Assembly (NCBI RefSeq): GCF_014193845.1
Contig: NZ_JACHZX010000005.1
Span: 186,001 to 250,000, forward strand
DNA from: Sphingomonas sp. BK345
Lineage (GTDB): Bacteria; Pseudomonadota; Alphaproteobacteria; Sphingomonadales; Sphingomonadaceae
Reading direction: 5' to 3'
Length of the DNA: 64,000 nucleotides
The position numbers and the translations under genes were made by a program. The notes beneath the pieces are model-generated. The model saw nothing but the letters and a program-made list of their open reading frames with translations. It was not told where the DNA came from and made no database searches. Positions 47,193 through 56,401 of this stretch are shown in pieces (position 1 is the stretch's first letter; each line of letters begins with the position of its first letter).

Positions 47193-50100
47193 TCAGAATC
47201 GCGCGCGAACACCGACGCGGTAGATCCGCCCCAGCGTGTCGTACAGTGCCGGGTTCACGTCGAGGCCGGTGTTGGTCTGCGGCGAAGGTTCCGGATCGTG
47301 GTCGAACAGATTGTCGACCTTGAAGTACATGCTGACCTCCTTCGTCACGTTCACCCCGCCCCCGATGTCGAAGTAGAAGGCACCCTTCATGCGATTATAG
47401 TCGATCGTCGGGTTGGCGGTCGTCGACACCGGGCAAGTGCCGGGGTCACAGACGACATATTGGTTACCAATCACGCCGTTGCTGAACCAGCGCTGTTGCA
47501 AGGTGAGGTTGAACTTGTCGTTCTCATAGGTCTGGATCGCGAGCAGCTTCCAGTCGGGCGTCGCGCCCGAGTTGGCGCCGGCGGTATCGACCGGCACCGT
47601 GCCGGGCAGACCGGGATCGGTGACGAACTTGATCACGTGTGTCGCCAGCGCGCGCATGGTGAAGCTGCCGCCGAGCGAGAGCGGGTTGCGCCACTGGTAG
47701 CTGGCCTCGATGTCGAACCCGTCGGTGTCGATCGAGGCGAGGTTGAACGACTGGACGTTGACGAACTTGGAGTCGCCGTCGAGGTTGAAGGCGCCGCACG
47801 TGTCGGGGATGTTCGACACCACGCAGAGATTGACGATCTGCTGGGCCGACAGGCTGGAGACAACGTCCTTCACCTTGATCTTGTAATAGTCGAACGACAG
47901 GCTCAGCCCCGGTGCCCAGCTCGGCTGCGACAGCACCGCGCCCAGCTCCGTGCTGCGCGCCGTCTCCGGGCGAAGCGCCGAATTGCCGATCGTGTTCTGG
48001 ATGATCAGCACCTGCTGGCCGTTGGGATTGGCCGCGGTCGGGCGCGGGTCGGTGAAGTTCGGCACGGTGGTGGTGACCGGCGCGGCGAACAGCTCGGAGA
48101 GGTTGGGCGCGCGCACGTCGCGTGACGTCACCGCGCGCAGGCGGAAGCCGTCGATCGGCGTCTCCCAGGTGCCGCCGATCTTCCAGGCATAGATTACGCC
48201 CGAGGTAGAGTAGCGCGTCGACCGGCCAGCGACGTTGACGTTCGCCTTGCCCAGCGCGGCCGAGTCGAGCAGCGGCAGGTTGAGCTCGACGAAGCTCTCG
48301 ACCACGTCATACTTGCCGCGGCCGTTCTTGTAATTGCCCGCGTACCAGTTGCTGCCGTCGGTGGCGTTGAGGATCGGGTCGGCCGGGTAGAGCGCCGAGT
48401 TCGGGCTGAGGTCGGTCACGCCCGCGCCATAGGGGTCAGCGCGCACACGATAGGCTTCCTTGCGATACTCGACGCCCATCGCGATCGCGAGCGGCCCGGC
48501 CCAGAGATCGACCGGGGTGCCCGAGATGCTCGCGCCGGCGGCGTCCTGCGTCTGCCGGGTGTGCTGGAACGGACCGTTCTCCGGCACGATATAGGCCAAC
48601 GCCTCGGACGACGGCTGGAAGTTGCCGAAGATGTTGATCGGGCGACAGCCCTGCGCGCGCGCCACCGGATTGGCGCAGACGATCTCGCCGTTCAGCCGGA
48701 CGGCGTTGATCGCCTGGTCGTAGCGGCGGTTGATGCTGATGTTGTCGACGTTGATGTCGGTGATGTTGATGCCGTGCTCGTAGTAGAGATCGTAGGTCCA
48801 GTCGTCTCCGAACAGGTCTGCCTTGCCTTTCAGGCCGCCGACGAAGCGATACTGGCGCCGATCGGTGTTGACCTTGATGTTGGGCAGGATCGCGTTGCTC
48901 AGGCCATAAGAAAAACTGGTGATGTTGTTTGCGGCGCATCCGGCCGCGATCGAGGCGGGCAGATAGGGGTTGGCGCACTGGATCGTCAGCCCGGTGCGGG
49001 CGGCGCCGGGGTTGGGTTGGTTGTTGCTTTTCACCTGCGCGATATTGGCGGTGACGTAGAGCTCCATGTCGGGCGTCACGTCGAAGCCGACGCGGGTATA
49101 ACCGTTGATCCGCTCCAGCCCCGATTGAAGCGAGGTGCCCGATCCGACATGGCCCGACTGGTCGCCGCCGACGCAGAAGCCGACATAGCAGCCGATCACG
49201 CTGCCGCCCGCGGTCTTCGACGGGACGCCGTTCGAGCCATAGTTGAACGGCACCGGATTGCCGCTGGCGTCGAACGCGGTGCCCTGCAGCGGGCCGGCCG
49301 AGATCAGCCCGTACTTGGTGTACTGATAGGCTTGGCCGTGATCGCGGTAGAGGAACTGCGGGTTGCCGTTGTTGCGGATGCCGGTGTCGACCAGCGTGGT
49401 GGCGCGATACCAGTCGCGGCTGCCGGCGAGATCCTCGCCGAAGTCGCCGGGGCCGACACCCTGGTCCTTGGCATATTCGGTGCTGACGACGAGGTGGAGC
49501 CGGTCGTCGGCGAAGGCATGCCCCGCGGCGGCCTGGAGCAGCACCTGGCCGCCGTCGCCATAGGTCGTGACACCGGTCTGCGCGTTGGCCTTGAACCCCT
49601 CGAAGCGCGTGTCGGTGACGAAGTTGATCACGCCGCCGACCGCGTCCGAGCCGTAGGAGGCGGAGGCACCGCCGGTGACGATGTCGACCCGCTTGATGAG
49701 CAGCTGCGGGAATTGGCTGATGTCGGGCACGCCAGTGACGTTGGCGCCGACCACGCGTTGGCCGTCGAGCAGGGTGAGCGTGCGGATCGTACCCAGGCCG
49801 CGCAGCGAGAAGGAGCTGAGCCCCTGCGTGCCGCTCGAGGTGCTGAACGTGCCCGTCGCCGCGCCGGTCGAGCCCTGGAGCGAGGGCAATTGCGCGATCG
49901 TATTGAAGATGTTGGGCTGCGCGTTGCGCGCGATCTGCTCCTCGCCGACCACGGTGGTGGGCGTCGGCGCGTTGAAGCCGCTCGCGGTGATGCGCGAGCC
50001 GGTGACGATGATGTCCGAGCCGCTCGCCGGCGCCTGCTCGCTCGCCTGGTCGGCCGGTGTGATCGACGTGTCTGGGGCGGCGGTGACCGTGCCGGATGCG

Positions 50101-50237
50101 GTGGCGGGCACGTCGCCCGCGGGTGGCTGGGTCTGCGCCGCGGCAGGTGTGGCGACGAGGACGATCGCCAGCGTCGCGACACTGGTAGCGTTACCAAATC
50201 GGCTGGCGAGGTTTGAGCGCTTGACCGTGATCATCAT
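47193..50237 (-). CDS. Large TonB-dependent receptor of the carbohydrate region
   Basis: This 1014-residue receptor has a signal peptide ending ATPAAAQ, a 40-residue Ala/Thr/Pro linker, and the TonB-box-like DIIVTGSRI (about residues 75-83). Its plug (about 90-215) has FNTIAQLPSLQGSTG, FSLRGLGTIRTLTLLDGQRVVGA and VDIVTGGASASYGSDAVGGVINF. The large barrel ends RIYRVGVRARF. The GxxRTLxLLDGxR and SxAYGSDAVGGVINF-type plug is that of the sphingomonad/xanthomonad receptors commonly placed in carbohydrate uptake loci. A Cys pair (GCYVGFC) sits in an extracellular loop. It lies next to gluconokinase and the GntR gene. Ligand unknown; an oligosaccharide is inferred from context. Confidence 0.93.
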   Translation of the reverse strand: MMITVKRSNLASRFGNATSVATLAIVLVATPAAAQTQPPAGDVPATASGTVTAAPDTSITPADQASEQAPASGSDIIVTGSRITASGFNAPTPTTVVGEEQIARNAQPNIFNTIAQLPSLQGSTGAATGTFSTSSGTQGLSSFSLRGLGTIRTLTLLDGQRVVGANVTGVPDISQFPQLLIKRVDIVTGGASASYGSDAVGGVINFVTDTRFEGFKANAQTGVTTYGDGGQVLLQAAAGHAFADDRLHLVVSTEYAKDQGVGPGDFGEDLAGSRDWYRATTLVDTGIRNNGNPQFLYRDHGQAYQYTKYGLISAGPLQGTAFDASGNPVPFNYGSNGVPSKTAGGSVIGCYVGFCVGGDQSGHVGSGTSLQSGLERINGYTRVGFDVTPDMELYVTANIAQVKSNNQPNPGAARTGLTIQCANPYLPASIAAGCAANNITSFSYGLSNAILPNIKVNTDRRQYRFVGGLKGKADLFGDDWTYDLYYEHGINITDINVDNISINRRYDQAINAVRLNGEIVCANPVARAQGCRPINIFGNFQPSSEALAYIVPENGPFQHTRQTQDAAGASISGTPVDLWAGPLAIAMGVEYRKEAYRVRADPYGAGVTDLSPNSALYPADPILNATDGSNWYAGNYKNGRGKYDVVESFVELNLPLLDSAALGKANVNVAGRSTRYSTSGVIYAWKIGGTWETPIDGFRLRAVTSRDVRAPNLSELFAAPVTTTVPNFTDPRPTAANPNGQQVLIIQNTIGNSALRPETARSTELGAVLSQPSWAPGLSLSFDYYKIKVKDVVSSLSAQQIVNLCVVSNIPDTCGAFNLDGDSKFVNVQSFNLASIDTDGFDIEASYQWRNPLSLGGSFTMRALATHVIKFVTDPGLPGTVPVDTAGANSGATPDWKLLAIQTYENDKFNLTLQQRWFSNGVIGNQYVVCDPGTCPVSTTANPTIDYNRMKGAFYFDIGGGVNVTKEVSMYFKVDNLFDHDPEPSPQTNTGLDVNPALYDTLGRIYRVGVRARF

Positions 50238-50443
50238 CCATCCCCTGAGAAGGGCCCGCGCTGTCGCTGCGGTGCCGCTGTTCGCTACGCGGCGCTATAG
50301 TCGATCGATGCGGCAGCATCATCTACGACCAAAGTCGCGGCGGGAGCGGACGCCGACCAAGGTCGCGCTGGCCAAGTCGCCGCGGACGCGGAATAGCACG
50401 ACAGGGGCGGTCGACTGGGCCGAACGGATCAACGGGGTGAGCA

Positions 50444-50989
50444 TTGCACGCGATCGGACAGGCGGTCAGGGGCGAGAGCGCGGCGGCGCTCGCGATCGTG
50501 GTGATGGGGGTGAGCGGCACCGGCAAGACGACGCTCGCCACGGCGCTCGCGCACGCACTCGCCTGCCCGATGCTGGAAGGCGACACCTATCACTCCGCCG
50601 CTAACGTCGCCAAGATGCGCGACGGTCACCCGCTCACAGACGAGGATCGCTGGCCCTGGCTGGATCGGCTCGGCGCGGCGCTCGGCGATGCCGCGCGCGA
50701 GCGAGGTCGGGCGGTCGCCGCCTGTTCGGCGCTACGGCGCGCCTATCGCGAGCGGCTCGGCGACGCCTCGGGGCTGCGTCCGGCCTTCGTGCTGCTCGCG
50801 CTAGACCATGACACGATCGCGCGGCGGATGGCGACCCGATCGGGCCATTACATGCCGGTCGCCCTGCTCGACAGCCAGCTCGCCACGCTCGAGCCGCCCA
50901 CCGCGGACGAGCGCGCGTTGACGCTGGACTCGACCCGCCCGCCCGACGAGCTGGTGGCGGCGGTGCGCGCGTGGTTGGGGCTGGGGTGA
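50444..50989 (+). CDS. gntK: Gluconokinase
   Basis: This 181-residue GntK-type kinase phosphorylates gluconate to 6-phosphogluconate, entering the Entner-Doudoroff or pentose phosphate route. The P-loop is VMGVSGTGKTTLA (about residues 20-32), followed by the substrate motif LEGDTYHSAANVAKMRDGHPLTDEDRWPWL and ACSALRRAYRERL, then GHYMPVALLDSQLATLEPP, all family hallmarks. The only suitable start is TTG 50444, with GGGG seven bases upstream; the first 16 residues are not conserved. It converges on the GntR gene across a shared terminator. The nearby lactonase-like propeller protein suggests a gluconate-forming pathway. Confidence 0.93.
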   Translation: MHAIGQAVRGESAAALAIVVMGVSGTGKTTLATALAHALACPMLEGDTYHSAANVAKMRDGHPLTDEDRWPWLDRLGAALGDAARERGRAVAACSALRRAYRERLGDASGLRPAFVLLALDHDTIARRMATRSGHYMPVALLDSQLATLEPPTADERALTLDSTRPPDELVAAVRAWLGLG

Positions 50990-50998
50990 AGCGCTAGT

Positions 50999-51023
50999 AA
51001 TCCTCCCCGTGCCGGGGAGGATT
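50999..51023. terminator. Bidirectional terminator between gntK and the GntR gene
   Basis: An 11-bp perfect stem AATCCTCCCCG/CGGGGAGGATT with loop TGC has A residues on one side and T residues on the other, as needed for termination in both directions. It sits in the 34 bases between the two convergent stop codons. Confidence 0.7.
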
Positions 51024-51701
51024 TCACGGCATCAGCCGTCGTCTTCCCTGCGAGAGATGCCAGCGCATCGCCAGCGCGGCGCCCTCGGCGTCCTGCGCGC
51101 GGATCGCGTCGACGATCGCGTCATGCTCTTCCATCATCGCGCCGATCACGGCGGGTGGGCGTGAGCGCGAGATGTCGACACCCGCGCGCAGCACGCGCAT
51201 CACGCCGTCGAGCAGCTGGTCGAACACCAGCGGGAAGGACGCGTTGGCGGTGGCCTCGACGATCGCGCGATGCAGCCGCCAGTCCTCGTCGTGCGCCGGC
51301 GCGTGGGAGAGCAGCGCGGCACGCAGCGCCGCCAGAGCGCGTTCGATCGCCTCCATTTGCGCGGGCGAGCGACGCAGCGCCGCCAGCCGCGCCGCCTCGG
51401 CTTCGAGCACGAAGCGCACCTCATAGGTGCCCATCGCCGAGGCCAAGGTGTCCATCGGCATGTGCGTGTCCAGCCGCGCCGAGGGGCGGCGCTTGACGTA
51501 GGAGCCGGCGCCGCGTCGCGCCTCGGTGATCCCGTCCGATGCCAGGCGGGCAAGCGCCTCGCGCACGATCGCGCGCGACATGCCGAAGCTCTCGGCCAGG
51601 CGCGCCTCGGACGGGAGCCGGTCGCCGACCGCCAGCGCCTCGTCGTTGATGATCCGCACGATCGCGGCATAGGCGCGATCGGTCAGCCGTCCCTCGCTCA
51701 C
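51024..51701 (-). CDS. FadR-subfamily GntR transcriptional regulator
   Basis: This 225-residue regulator has a winged helix at residues 5-70: LTDRAYAAIVRIINDEALAVGDRLPSEARLAESFGMSRAIVREALARLASDGI, the canonical GntR HTH. An all-helical FCD effector domain follows (about 85-220), with RFVLEAEAARLAA, D-x3-H around DEDWRLHRAI, and EEHDAIVDAI, residues that bind a metal and an organic acid ligand. I prefer GTG 51701 because GAGGAGAGGAG lies right before it; longer forms from ATG 51740 or 51830 lack a ribosome site. Sugar acids or gluconate are likely ligands given gntK next door. Confidence 0.9.
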   Translation of the reverse strand: MSEGRLTDRAYAAIVRIINDEALAVGDRLPSEARLAESFGMSRAIVREALARLASDGITEARRGAGSYVKRRPSARLDTHMPMDTLASAMGTYEVRFVLEAEAARLAALRRSPAQMEAIERALAALRAALLSHAPAHDEDWRLHRAIVEATANASFPLVFDQLLDGVMRVLRAGVDISRSRPPAVIGAMMEEHDAIVDAIRAQDAEGAALAMRWHLSQGRRRLMP

Positions 51702-51756
51702 GCTCCTCTCCTCGGCTCTGGCATAACCTAGCGCAGCCATCGTGGCGAGGAGGATG

Positions 51757-51769
51757 CCTGTCAGACAGG
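51757..51769. promoter_or_regulatory. Perfect palindrome, probable GntR operator
   Basis: CCTGTCAGACAGG is a 13-base perfect palindrome 56 bases upstream of the GntR start. Its GTNNNAC core agrees with operators of FadR-type GntR regulators (TNGTNNNACNA). Autoregulation is the simplest reading; the divergent LuxR-HTH gene could share control. Confidence 0.5.
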
Positions 51770-51898
51770 TTTGCCGCCACTGAAGCAAATCGACTTGATT
51801 GACCGGTAGAAAAGGGCTCATATCGAACAAAGCTGTCCAACCGATTGCGGGTGGATGAGCCGATAGGGGCGCGGCGACGACCGCGAAGGAGGAGCAGG

Positions 51899-52147
51899 AT
51901 GACGACGGGCGCTATCCCTGACGGACCGACCGATGGCGTTGCGACGCTGGCGCATCTCACCCCGACGCAGGTGAAGGTGCTGCGCGGCGTGCGCTCGGGG
52001 CGACTCAACAAGGAGATCGCTTTCGACCTCGGCATCGCCGAGGCGACGGTGAAGGCGCACATGACCGCGCTGATGCGCAAGCTCAACGTCCGCAACCGCA
52101 CGCAGGTGGCAGTGGTGGCCGAGGCGATGGCCGCTCACGCCGGCTAG
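51899..52147 (+). CDS. Stand-alone LuxR/NarL-type HTH protein
   Basis: This 82-residue protein consists of little more than a GerE/LuxR DNA-binding domain (residues 18-80: LTPTQVKVLRGVRSGRLNKEIAFDLGIAEATVKAHMTALMRKLNVRNRTQVAVVA). All motif positions are intact (LTxxxxxVL, NKEIA, TVKxHxxxLMxKL, RNRTQ). There is no receiver or ligand domain. AAGGAGGA, five bases before ATG 51899, is the strongest ribosome site in the region. It is divergent from the GntR gene and 60 bases upstream of the beta-helix gene, so it could be co-transcribed with it. Possible partner of the receiver at 56391; that is inference. Confidence 0.85.
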   Translation: MTTGAIPDGPTDGVATLAHLTPTQVKVLRGVRSGRLNKEIAFDLGIAEATVKAHMTALMRKLNVRNRTQVAVVAEAMAAHAG

Positions 52148-52206
52148 CGCGCCGCGCGATCGCCCGGTAAGCACATGTAAGATAACGAGAAAGCGGGAGG
52201 CGCGCG

Positions 52207-55200
52207 ATGCGGGCGAAGAGGTGGCTGGGTGCCGCGGCGGTGGCGCTGGCGGCGGGAACGGCGGTGCCCGCGGCGGCGCGCTCGACCTCGGTCTATCTCA
52301 CTCAACCGGACGATCCGCGCGCGATCACCGTCCACGGCGTCGGCGACGGGCGCGCCGACGACAGTGCGGCGATCCAGCAGGCGATCGACCAGGCCGCGGC
52401 GAGCGGGAGCGGCGGCATCGTCTTCCTGCCCTCGGGCCGCTACCGCATCACGCGCACGATCCTGGTGCGGCCCGCGGTGCGGCTCTTCGGCGTCGGCAAG
52501 ACCCGGCCCGAGATCGTGCTGGGCGATACCACCCCCGGCTTCGGCAGCGGCGTGGCGGCGATGCTCGCCTTCACCGGCGAGGACCAGTATCGCGTCGGCA
52601 AGGTCGCGGTGCCGCCGCTCACCACGGTGCCGTTCGATCCCAATGTCTATGACGCGACGTCGAGCACCTTCTACTCGGCGATCGCCAACGTCGACTTTCG
52701 CGTCGGCGCGGGCAACGAGGGCGCGGTGGCGGTGCGCTTCCGCGTCGCGCAGCACGGCTATGTCCGACACGCCGACTTCCATCTCGGCTCGGCGCTGGCG
52801 GGTGTCTACCAGGCAGGCAACGAGTTCGAGGACCTGCGCTTCTACGGCGGGCGCTACGGCATCCTGAGCGAGAAGACCTCGCCGGCGTGGCAGTTCACGC
52901 TGATCGACTCCGAATTCGAGGGCCAGCGCGACGCCGCGATCCGCGAGCATGAGGTCGATCTCACGCTGGTCAACGTCGCCATCCGCGACACGCCGATCGG
53001 CATCGACATCGATCGCGGCTGGTCCGACTCCCTATGGGGCAAGGACGTGCGCTTCGAGCGCGTCAGCCAGGCGGCGGTGGTGATCTCGGAGGAGAGCAGC
53101 GTCTTCACCCAGATCGGCTTCGACCACGCGGTGGCGAGCGACACGCCGGTGTTCGCGCGCTTCCGCGACAGCGGGCGGACGATCGCGGGCAAGGGGAGGC
53201 GCTACCATATTGCCGATTTCTCGCACGGTCTCGCGCTTGCCGGCTTGGGTGAGATCGGCAAGACCGCGACCACGGTTGATATCGCCCCGCTCTCCCGCGC
53301 GCCGCGCGGACCGACGCCGGCCATCGCCGCGCTGCCCCCGGTCAGCCAGTGGGTCAACGTGCGCACGCTTGGCGTGAAGGGGGACGACGCCACCGACGAC
53401 ACCGCGGCGCTGCAGCGCGCGATCGACACGCACCGCGTGCTGTACCTGCCGATGGGGCGCTATCGCGTCACCGACACGCTCAGGCTGCGCCCCGACAGCG
53501 TGCTGATCGCGCTGCACCCCAGCCTGACCCATCTCTATCTGCCCGACAACGCGCCGAATTACGCGGGTGTCGGCGGCGCGCGTGCGCTGCTGGAGAGCGC
53601 CAGGGGCGGCAAGGCGATCGTCCACGGCATCGGGCTGTGGACTGGCAGCGTCAACCCGCGCGCGACCGCGCTGCTGTGGCGCGCCGGCGCCGCCTCGATG
53701 GTCAACGACGTCAAGATCCAGGGCGGTGGCGGGACAGTGCTGACCAAGGGCAGCGCCATCAAGCCCAACGACCCGCAGGCGCGTCAGGACGGCCAGCACC
53801 CCAGCATCTGGGTCACCGATGGGGGCGGCGGCACCTTCGCCGCGATCTGGTCGCCCAACACGCTGGCGTCGGCGGGCTTCTACGTTTCCGACACGAAGAC
53901 GCCGGGGCACGTCTACGAGCTCTCCGCAGAGCATCATTATCGCGCCGAAATCGTGCTCGATCACGTCGAGAACTGGGAGTTCCTCGCGCCGCAGACCGAG
54001 CAGGAGGTGCGCGACGGCGTCAATGCGGTCTCGACCGAGATCCACCACTCGCGCAACATCCTGTTCGCCAACTACCACGGCTATCGCGTGACGCGGACGA
54101 TCAAGCCGATGGACGCGGCAGTGAAGCTGTATCAGTCGAGCGACATCCGCTTCCGCAACGTCCACGTCAATGCGGAGAGCGGCTTCGCCAGCTGTGACGC
54201 CAAGGGCTGCGGCACTTATCTGCGCGCGAGCAAATATCCGTTCGAGAACGCGATCAAGGACATGACGCGCCAGCAGGAGGTGCGCGAGCGCGAGTTCGCG
54301 CGGCTCGACGTGCCCGCGGTCGCGGCGAGCGCGGCGACCGCCTCCGCGGTGCCGGTGTCACCCGGAGTCGAGAAGCTGGCCGACGGCTTCTACTCGATCG
54401 CGGGCGGCGCGGTGGACAAGGCGGGCAAGCTCTACTTCATCGATCGCTTCTTTCACCGCATCCACGGCTGGTCGCGCGCGGAGGGGCTGTCGACCGTGGC
54501 GCAGGCGCCGCTCGATCCGGTCAATCTGGCGGTGGCGCGATCGGGCGACCTGCTCGTGCAGTCCTCGGCCGGGCGCGACGGCACGGTCTACAGCATCGAT
54601 CCCGCCAGGCCCGAGGACGTGCGTGTCATCGCGCCGACCGCGGCGCGTGCGCATCCCGGCGCCGCCACGCTGCTGCCAGTCAACGTCTGGGCCAACGGCG
54701 AATTCGCCGATCGGATCGACCCGAAGACCTACGAGTTCCCGCCGCTCTCCTACTTCTTCACCAGCAAGATGGGCGAGGCGAAGCCGCAGGAATATGTCTC
54801 GCCCGACGGCTCGCTGGTGCTGCCTGCCTTCCGTGTCTGGAACCAGGGGCCGGACGATTACATCGGCTGGCGCTGGTCCGACACGCTCGACTCCTACGGG
54901 CTCGTCGGGGCGGCGCCGGGCAGCCGGGTGACGCTGACCAACGCCTCGGAGAACCGCACCTACAGCGGCCTGGTCGGCGCGGGTGGGCAGGTGACCGACC
55001 TCAAGGTGGTGGTCGAGCGCGGCGGCGAGAGCGTCGCGCGCGACGACGCCGGCAACCTCTACGTCGCCAACGGCCAGGTCTTCGTCTACGCGCCCGACGG
55101 CAGCGAGACCAGGCGCATCGACGTGCCCGAGCGGCCACTCCAGCTGCTGATCGGGGGCGCGGACCGCCGCACCTTGTACATCCTGACCCATCACGCGCTC

Positions 55201-55218
55201 TACGCCTCGCCGATGTAA
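52207..55218 (+). CDS. Secreted tandem beta-helix (GH55/pectate lyase-3-like) protein fused to a beta-propeller
   Basis: This 1003-residue exported protein has a signal peptide ending VPAAA. Two right-handed beta-helix modules each begin with the Pectate_lyase_3/GH55 entry motif: ITVHGVGDGRADDSAAIQQAID (about residue 40) and VRTLGVKGDDATDDTAALQRAID (about 384). Two tandem helices are the fold of GH55 exo-beta-1,3-glucanases. From about residue 720 a SMP-30/gluconolactonase-like propeller follows (VEKLADGFYSIAGGAVDKAGKLYFIDRFFHRIHGWS ... SVARDDAGNLYVANGQVFVYAPDG). The combination suggests polysaccharide cleavage plus lactone or sugar processing. Substrate is inferred only; a lyase is the alternative. 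Confidence 0.82.
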   Translation: MRAKRWLGAAAVALAAGTAVPAAARSTSVYLTQPDDPRAITVHGVGDGRADDSAAIQQAIDQAAASGSGGIVFLPSGRYRITRTILVRPAVRLFGVGKTRPEIVLGDTTPGFGSGVAAMLAFTGEDQYRVGKVAVPPLTTVPFDPNVYDATSSTFYSAIANVDFRVGAGNEGAVAVRFRVAQHGYVRHADFHLGSALAGVYQAGNEFEDLRFYGGRYGILSEKTSPAWQFTLIDSEFEGQRDAAIREHEVDLTLVNVAIRDTPIGIDIDRGWSDSLWGKDVRFERVSQAAVVISEESSVFTQIGFDHAVASDTPVFARFRDSGRTIAGKGRRYHIADFSHGLALAGLGEIGKTATTVDIAPLSRAPRGPTPAIAALPPVSQWVNVRTLGVKGDDATDDTAALQRAIDTHRVLYLPMGRYRVTDTLRLRPDSVLIALHPSLTHLYLPDNAPNYAGVGGARALLESARGGKAIVHGIGLWTGSVNPRATALLWRAGAASMVNDVKIQGGGGTVLTKGSAIKPNDPQARQDGQHPSIWVTDGGGGTFAAIWSPNTLASAGFYVSDTKTPGHVYELSAEHHYRAEIVLDHVENWEFLAPQTEQEVRDGVNAVSTEIHHSRNILFANYHGYRVTRTIKPMDAAVKLYQSSDIRFRNVHVNAESGFASCDAKGCGTYLRASKYPFENAIKDMTRQQEVREREFARLDVPAVAASAATASAVPVSPGVEKLADGFYSIAGGAVDKAGKLYFIDRFFHRIHGWSRAEGLSTVAQAPLDPVNLAVARSGDLLVQSSAGRDGTVYSIDPARPEDVRVIAPTAARAHPGAATLLPVNVWANGEFADRIDPKTYEFPPLSYFFTSKMGEAKPQEYVSPDGSLVLPAFRVWNQGPDDYIGWRWSDTLDSYGLVGAAPGSRVTLTNASENRTYSGLVGAGGQVTDLKVVVERGGESVARDDAGNLYVANGQVFVYAPDGSETRRIDVPERPLQLLIGGADRRTLYILTHHALYASPM

Positions 55219-55297
55219 GTCAGTCACCTGCGCATGATTCACCTAAGCGAGTGGATTTGCCCTGTAAATTTCTACACGCGCGGGCTAACCAGCCGCC

Positions 55298-56401
55298 ATG
55301 TCGGAGGTCGAGCGCGAGCGCCCACCCACATATCCGGTCGACGCCGCGGCGGCGCCCGACCTGTCGCGCCGCTATCTCGCGCTCGCCGCGGAGGCGGCCG
55401 ACCGGCTGCTCGCCGCGACCGATCCGGCGCGGATGGTCGACGAGCTGTTTGCGCTGATCCGCGCCGAGCTGCGGCTCGACGTCTTCTTCAATTACCGCCA
55501 CGACGACGGTGTGCTGCGGCTCGTGGCCTATGCCGGGTTGACCGAGCAGCAGACGCAGGACGGCGCTGAGCTGCGGCTGGGTGAGGCGGTGTGCGGCTGC
55601 GCCGCGCTGGAGCGCCGCCGCATCCACGCCGAGCGGGTGCAGCGCTCCGACTCGCCGCAGCTGGCGTTCGTCCGCTCCATCGGGCTCGACTGTTACGCCT
55701 GCACTCCGCTGCTCGACGGCGAGCGGCTGCTCGGCACGCTCGGTTTCGGGCGCCGCGACAGCCCATGTTTCACCGCCGAGGAGCTGCAGCTGCTCCATAC
55801 GCTATGCCATTATGTCGCGCTGGCCAAACTGCGGCTGCGCCACGAGGAAGTGCTGCGTCGCAACATCGCCGAGCGCGATCGGCTGCTCGCCGAGCTCAAC
55901 CACCGTGTCCGCAACAATCTGCAGATGGCGGTCGGTGTAGTGCGCAACGAACTGCGCGGCGTCGAGCCGGCGCCGCCGGCGCTGACCACCGTCGCAGAGC
56001 GGCTCGAGCTGATCGCGCTGGCGCACCGGCCGCTCTACCAAGCCGACGGCGCCTCGCTCGCGGTCGACGCGGTCGAGATCCTGCACGGCGCGGTCGAACT
56101 CACCACCGGCGGTGACGGGCGCGTCGAGGCGGCGGAGCCGGTGATGATCCCGATCGAACAGGCGGTCGCCTTCTCGCTCCTGGTCCACGCTTTGCTCGAT
56201 CGCCGTGTCGGTGCCGGCGCGCGCGTCGCCGTCGCGCGCCGCGCCGCCACGCTGGAGGCGCGGATCACCGTCGCGGCAGAGCCGGCGGCCGCGCCACCGC
56301 TCGACCGGCTCGCCAGCTCGCTGCTGCGCCAGCTCAACGCCAGCCTCTACGAGGAGGCCGGCGCCATCCACCTGAGGTTCCCACTCGCTCATGCAGGCTG
56401 A
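55298..56401 (+). CDS. GAF-HisKA_2 histidine kinase-like protein with degenerate ATPase domain
   Basis: This 367-residue soluble protein has a GAF domain at about residues 30-180 (VCGCAALERRRIHAERVQRSD, IGLDCYACTPLLDGERLLGTLGFG). The HisKA_2 dimerisation helix carries the phosphoacceptor in LLAELNHRVRNNLQMAVGVV (His about 206). The ATPase domain is unusual: where the N-box normally reads LILNELVTNAL, this protein has FSLLVHALLDRRV, without the catalytic Glu and Asn. The DxGxG box is also absent (ITVAAEPAAAPPL). It therefore probably cannot bind ATP and may act as a phosphotransfer protein or phosphatase, like ChpT. The start follows two bases after CAGCCGCC with no strong ribosome site. It overlaps the receiver gene by 11 bases. 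Confidence 0.85.
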   Translation: MSEVERERPPTYPVDAAAAPDLSRRYLALAAEAADRLLAATDPARMVDELFALIRAELRLDVFFNYRHDDGVLRLVAYAGLTEQQTQDGAELRLGEAVCGCAALERRRIHAERVQRSDSPQLAFVRSIGLDCYACTPLLDGERLLGTLGFGRRDSPCFTAEELQLLHTLCHYVALAKLRLRHEEVLRRNIAERDRLLAELNHRVRNNLQMAVGVVRNELRGVEPAPPALTTVAERLELIALAHRPLYQADGASLAVDAVEILHGAVELTTGGDGRVEAAEPVMIPIEQAVAFSLLVHALLDRRVGAGARVAVARRAATLEARITVAAEPAAAPPLDRLASSLLRQLNASLYEEAGAIHLRFPLAHAG

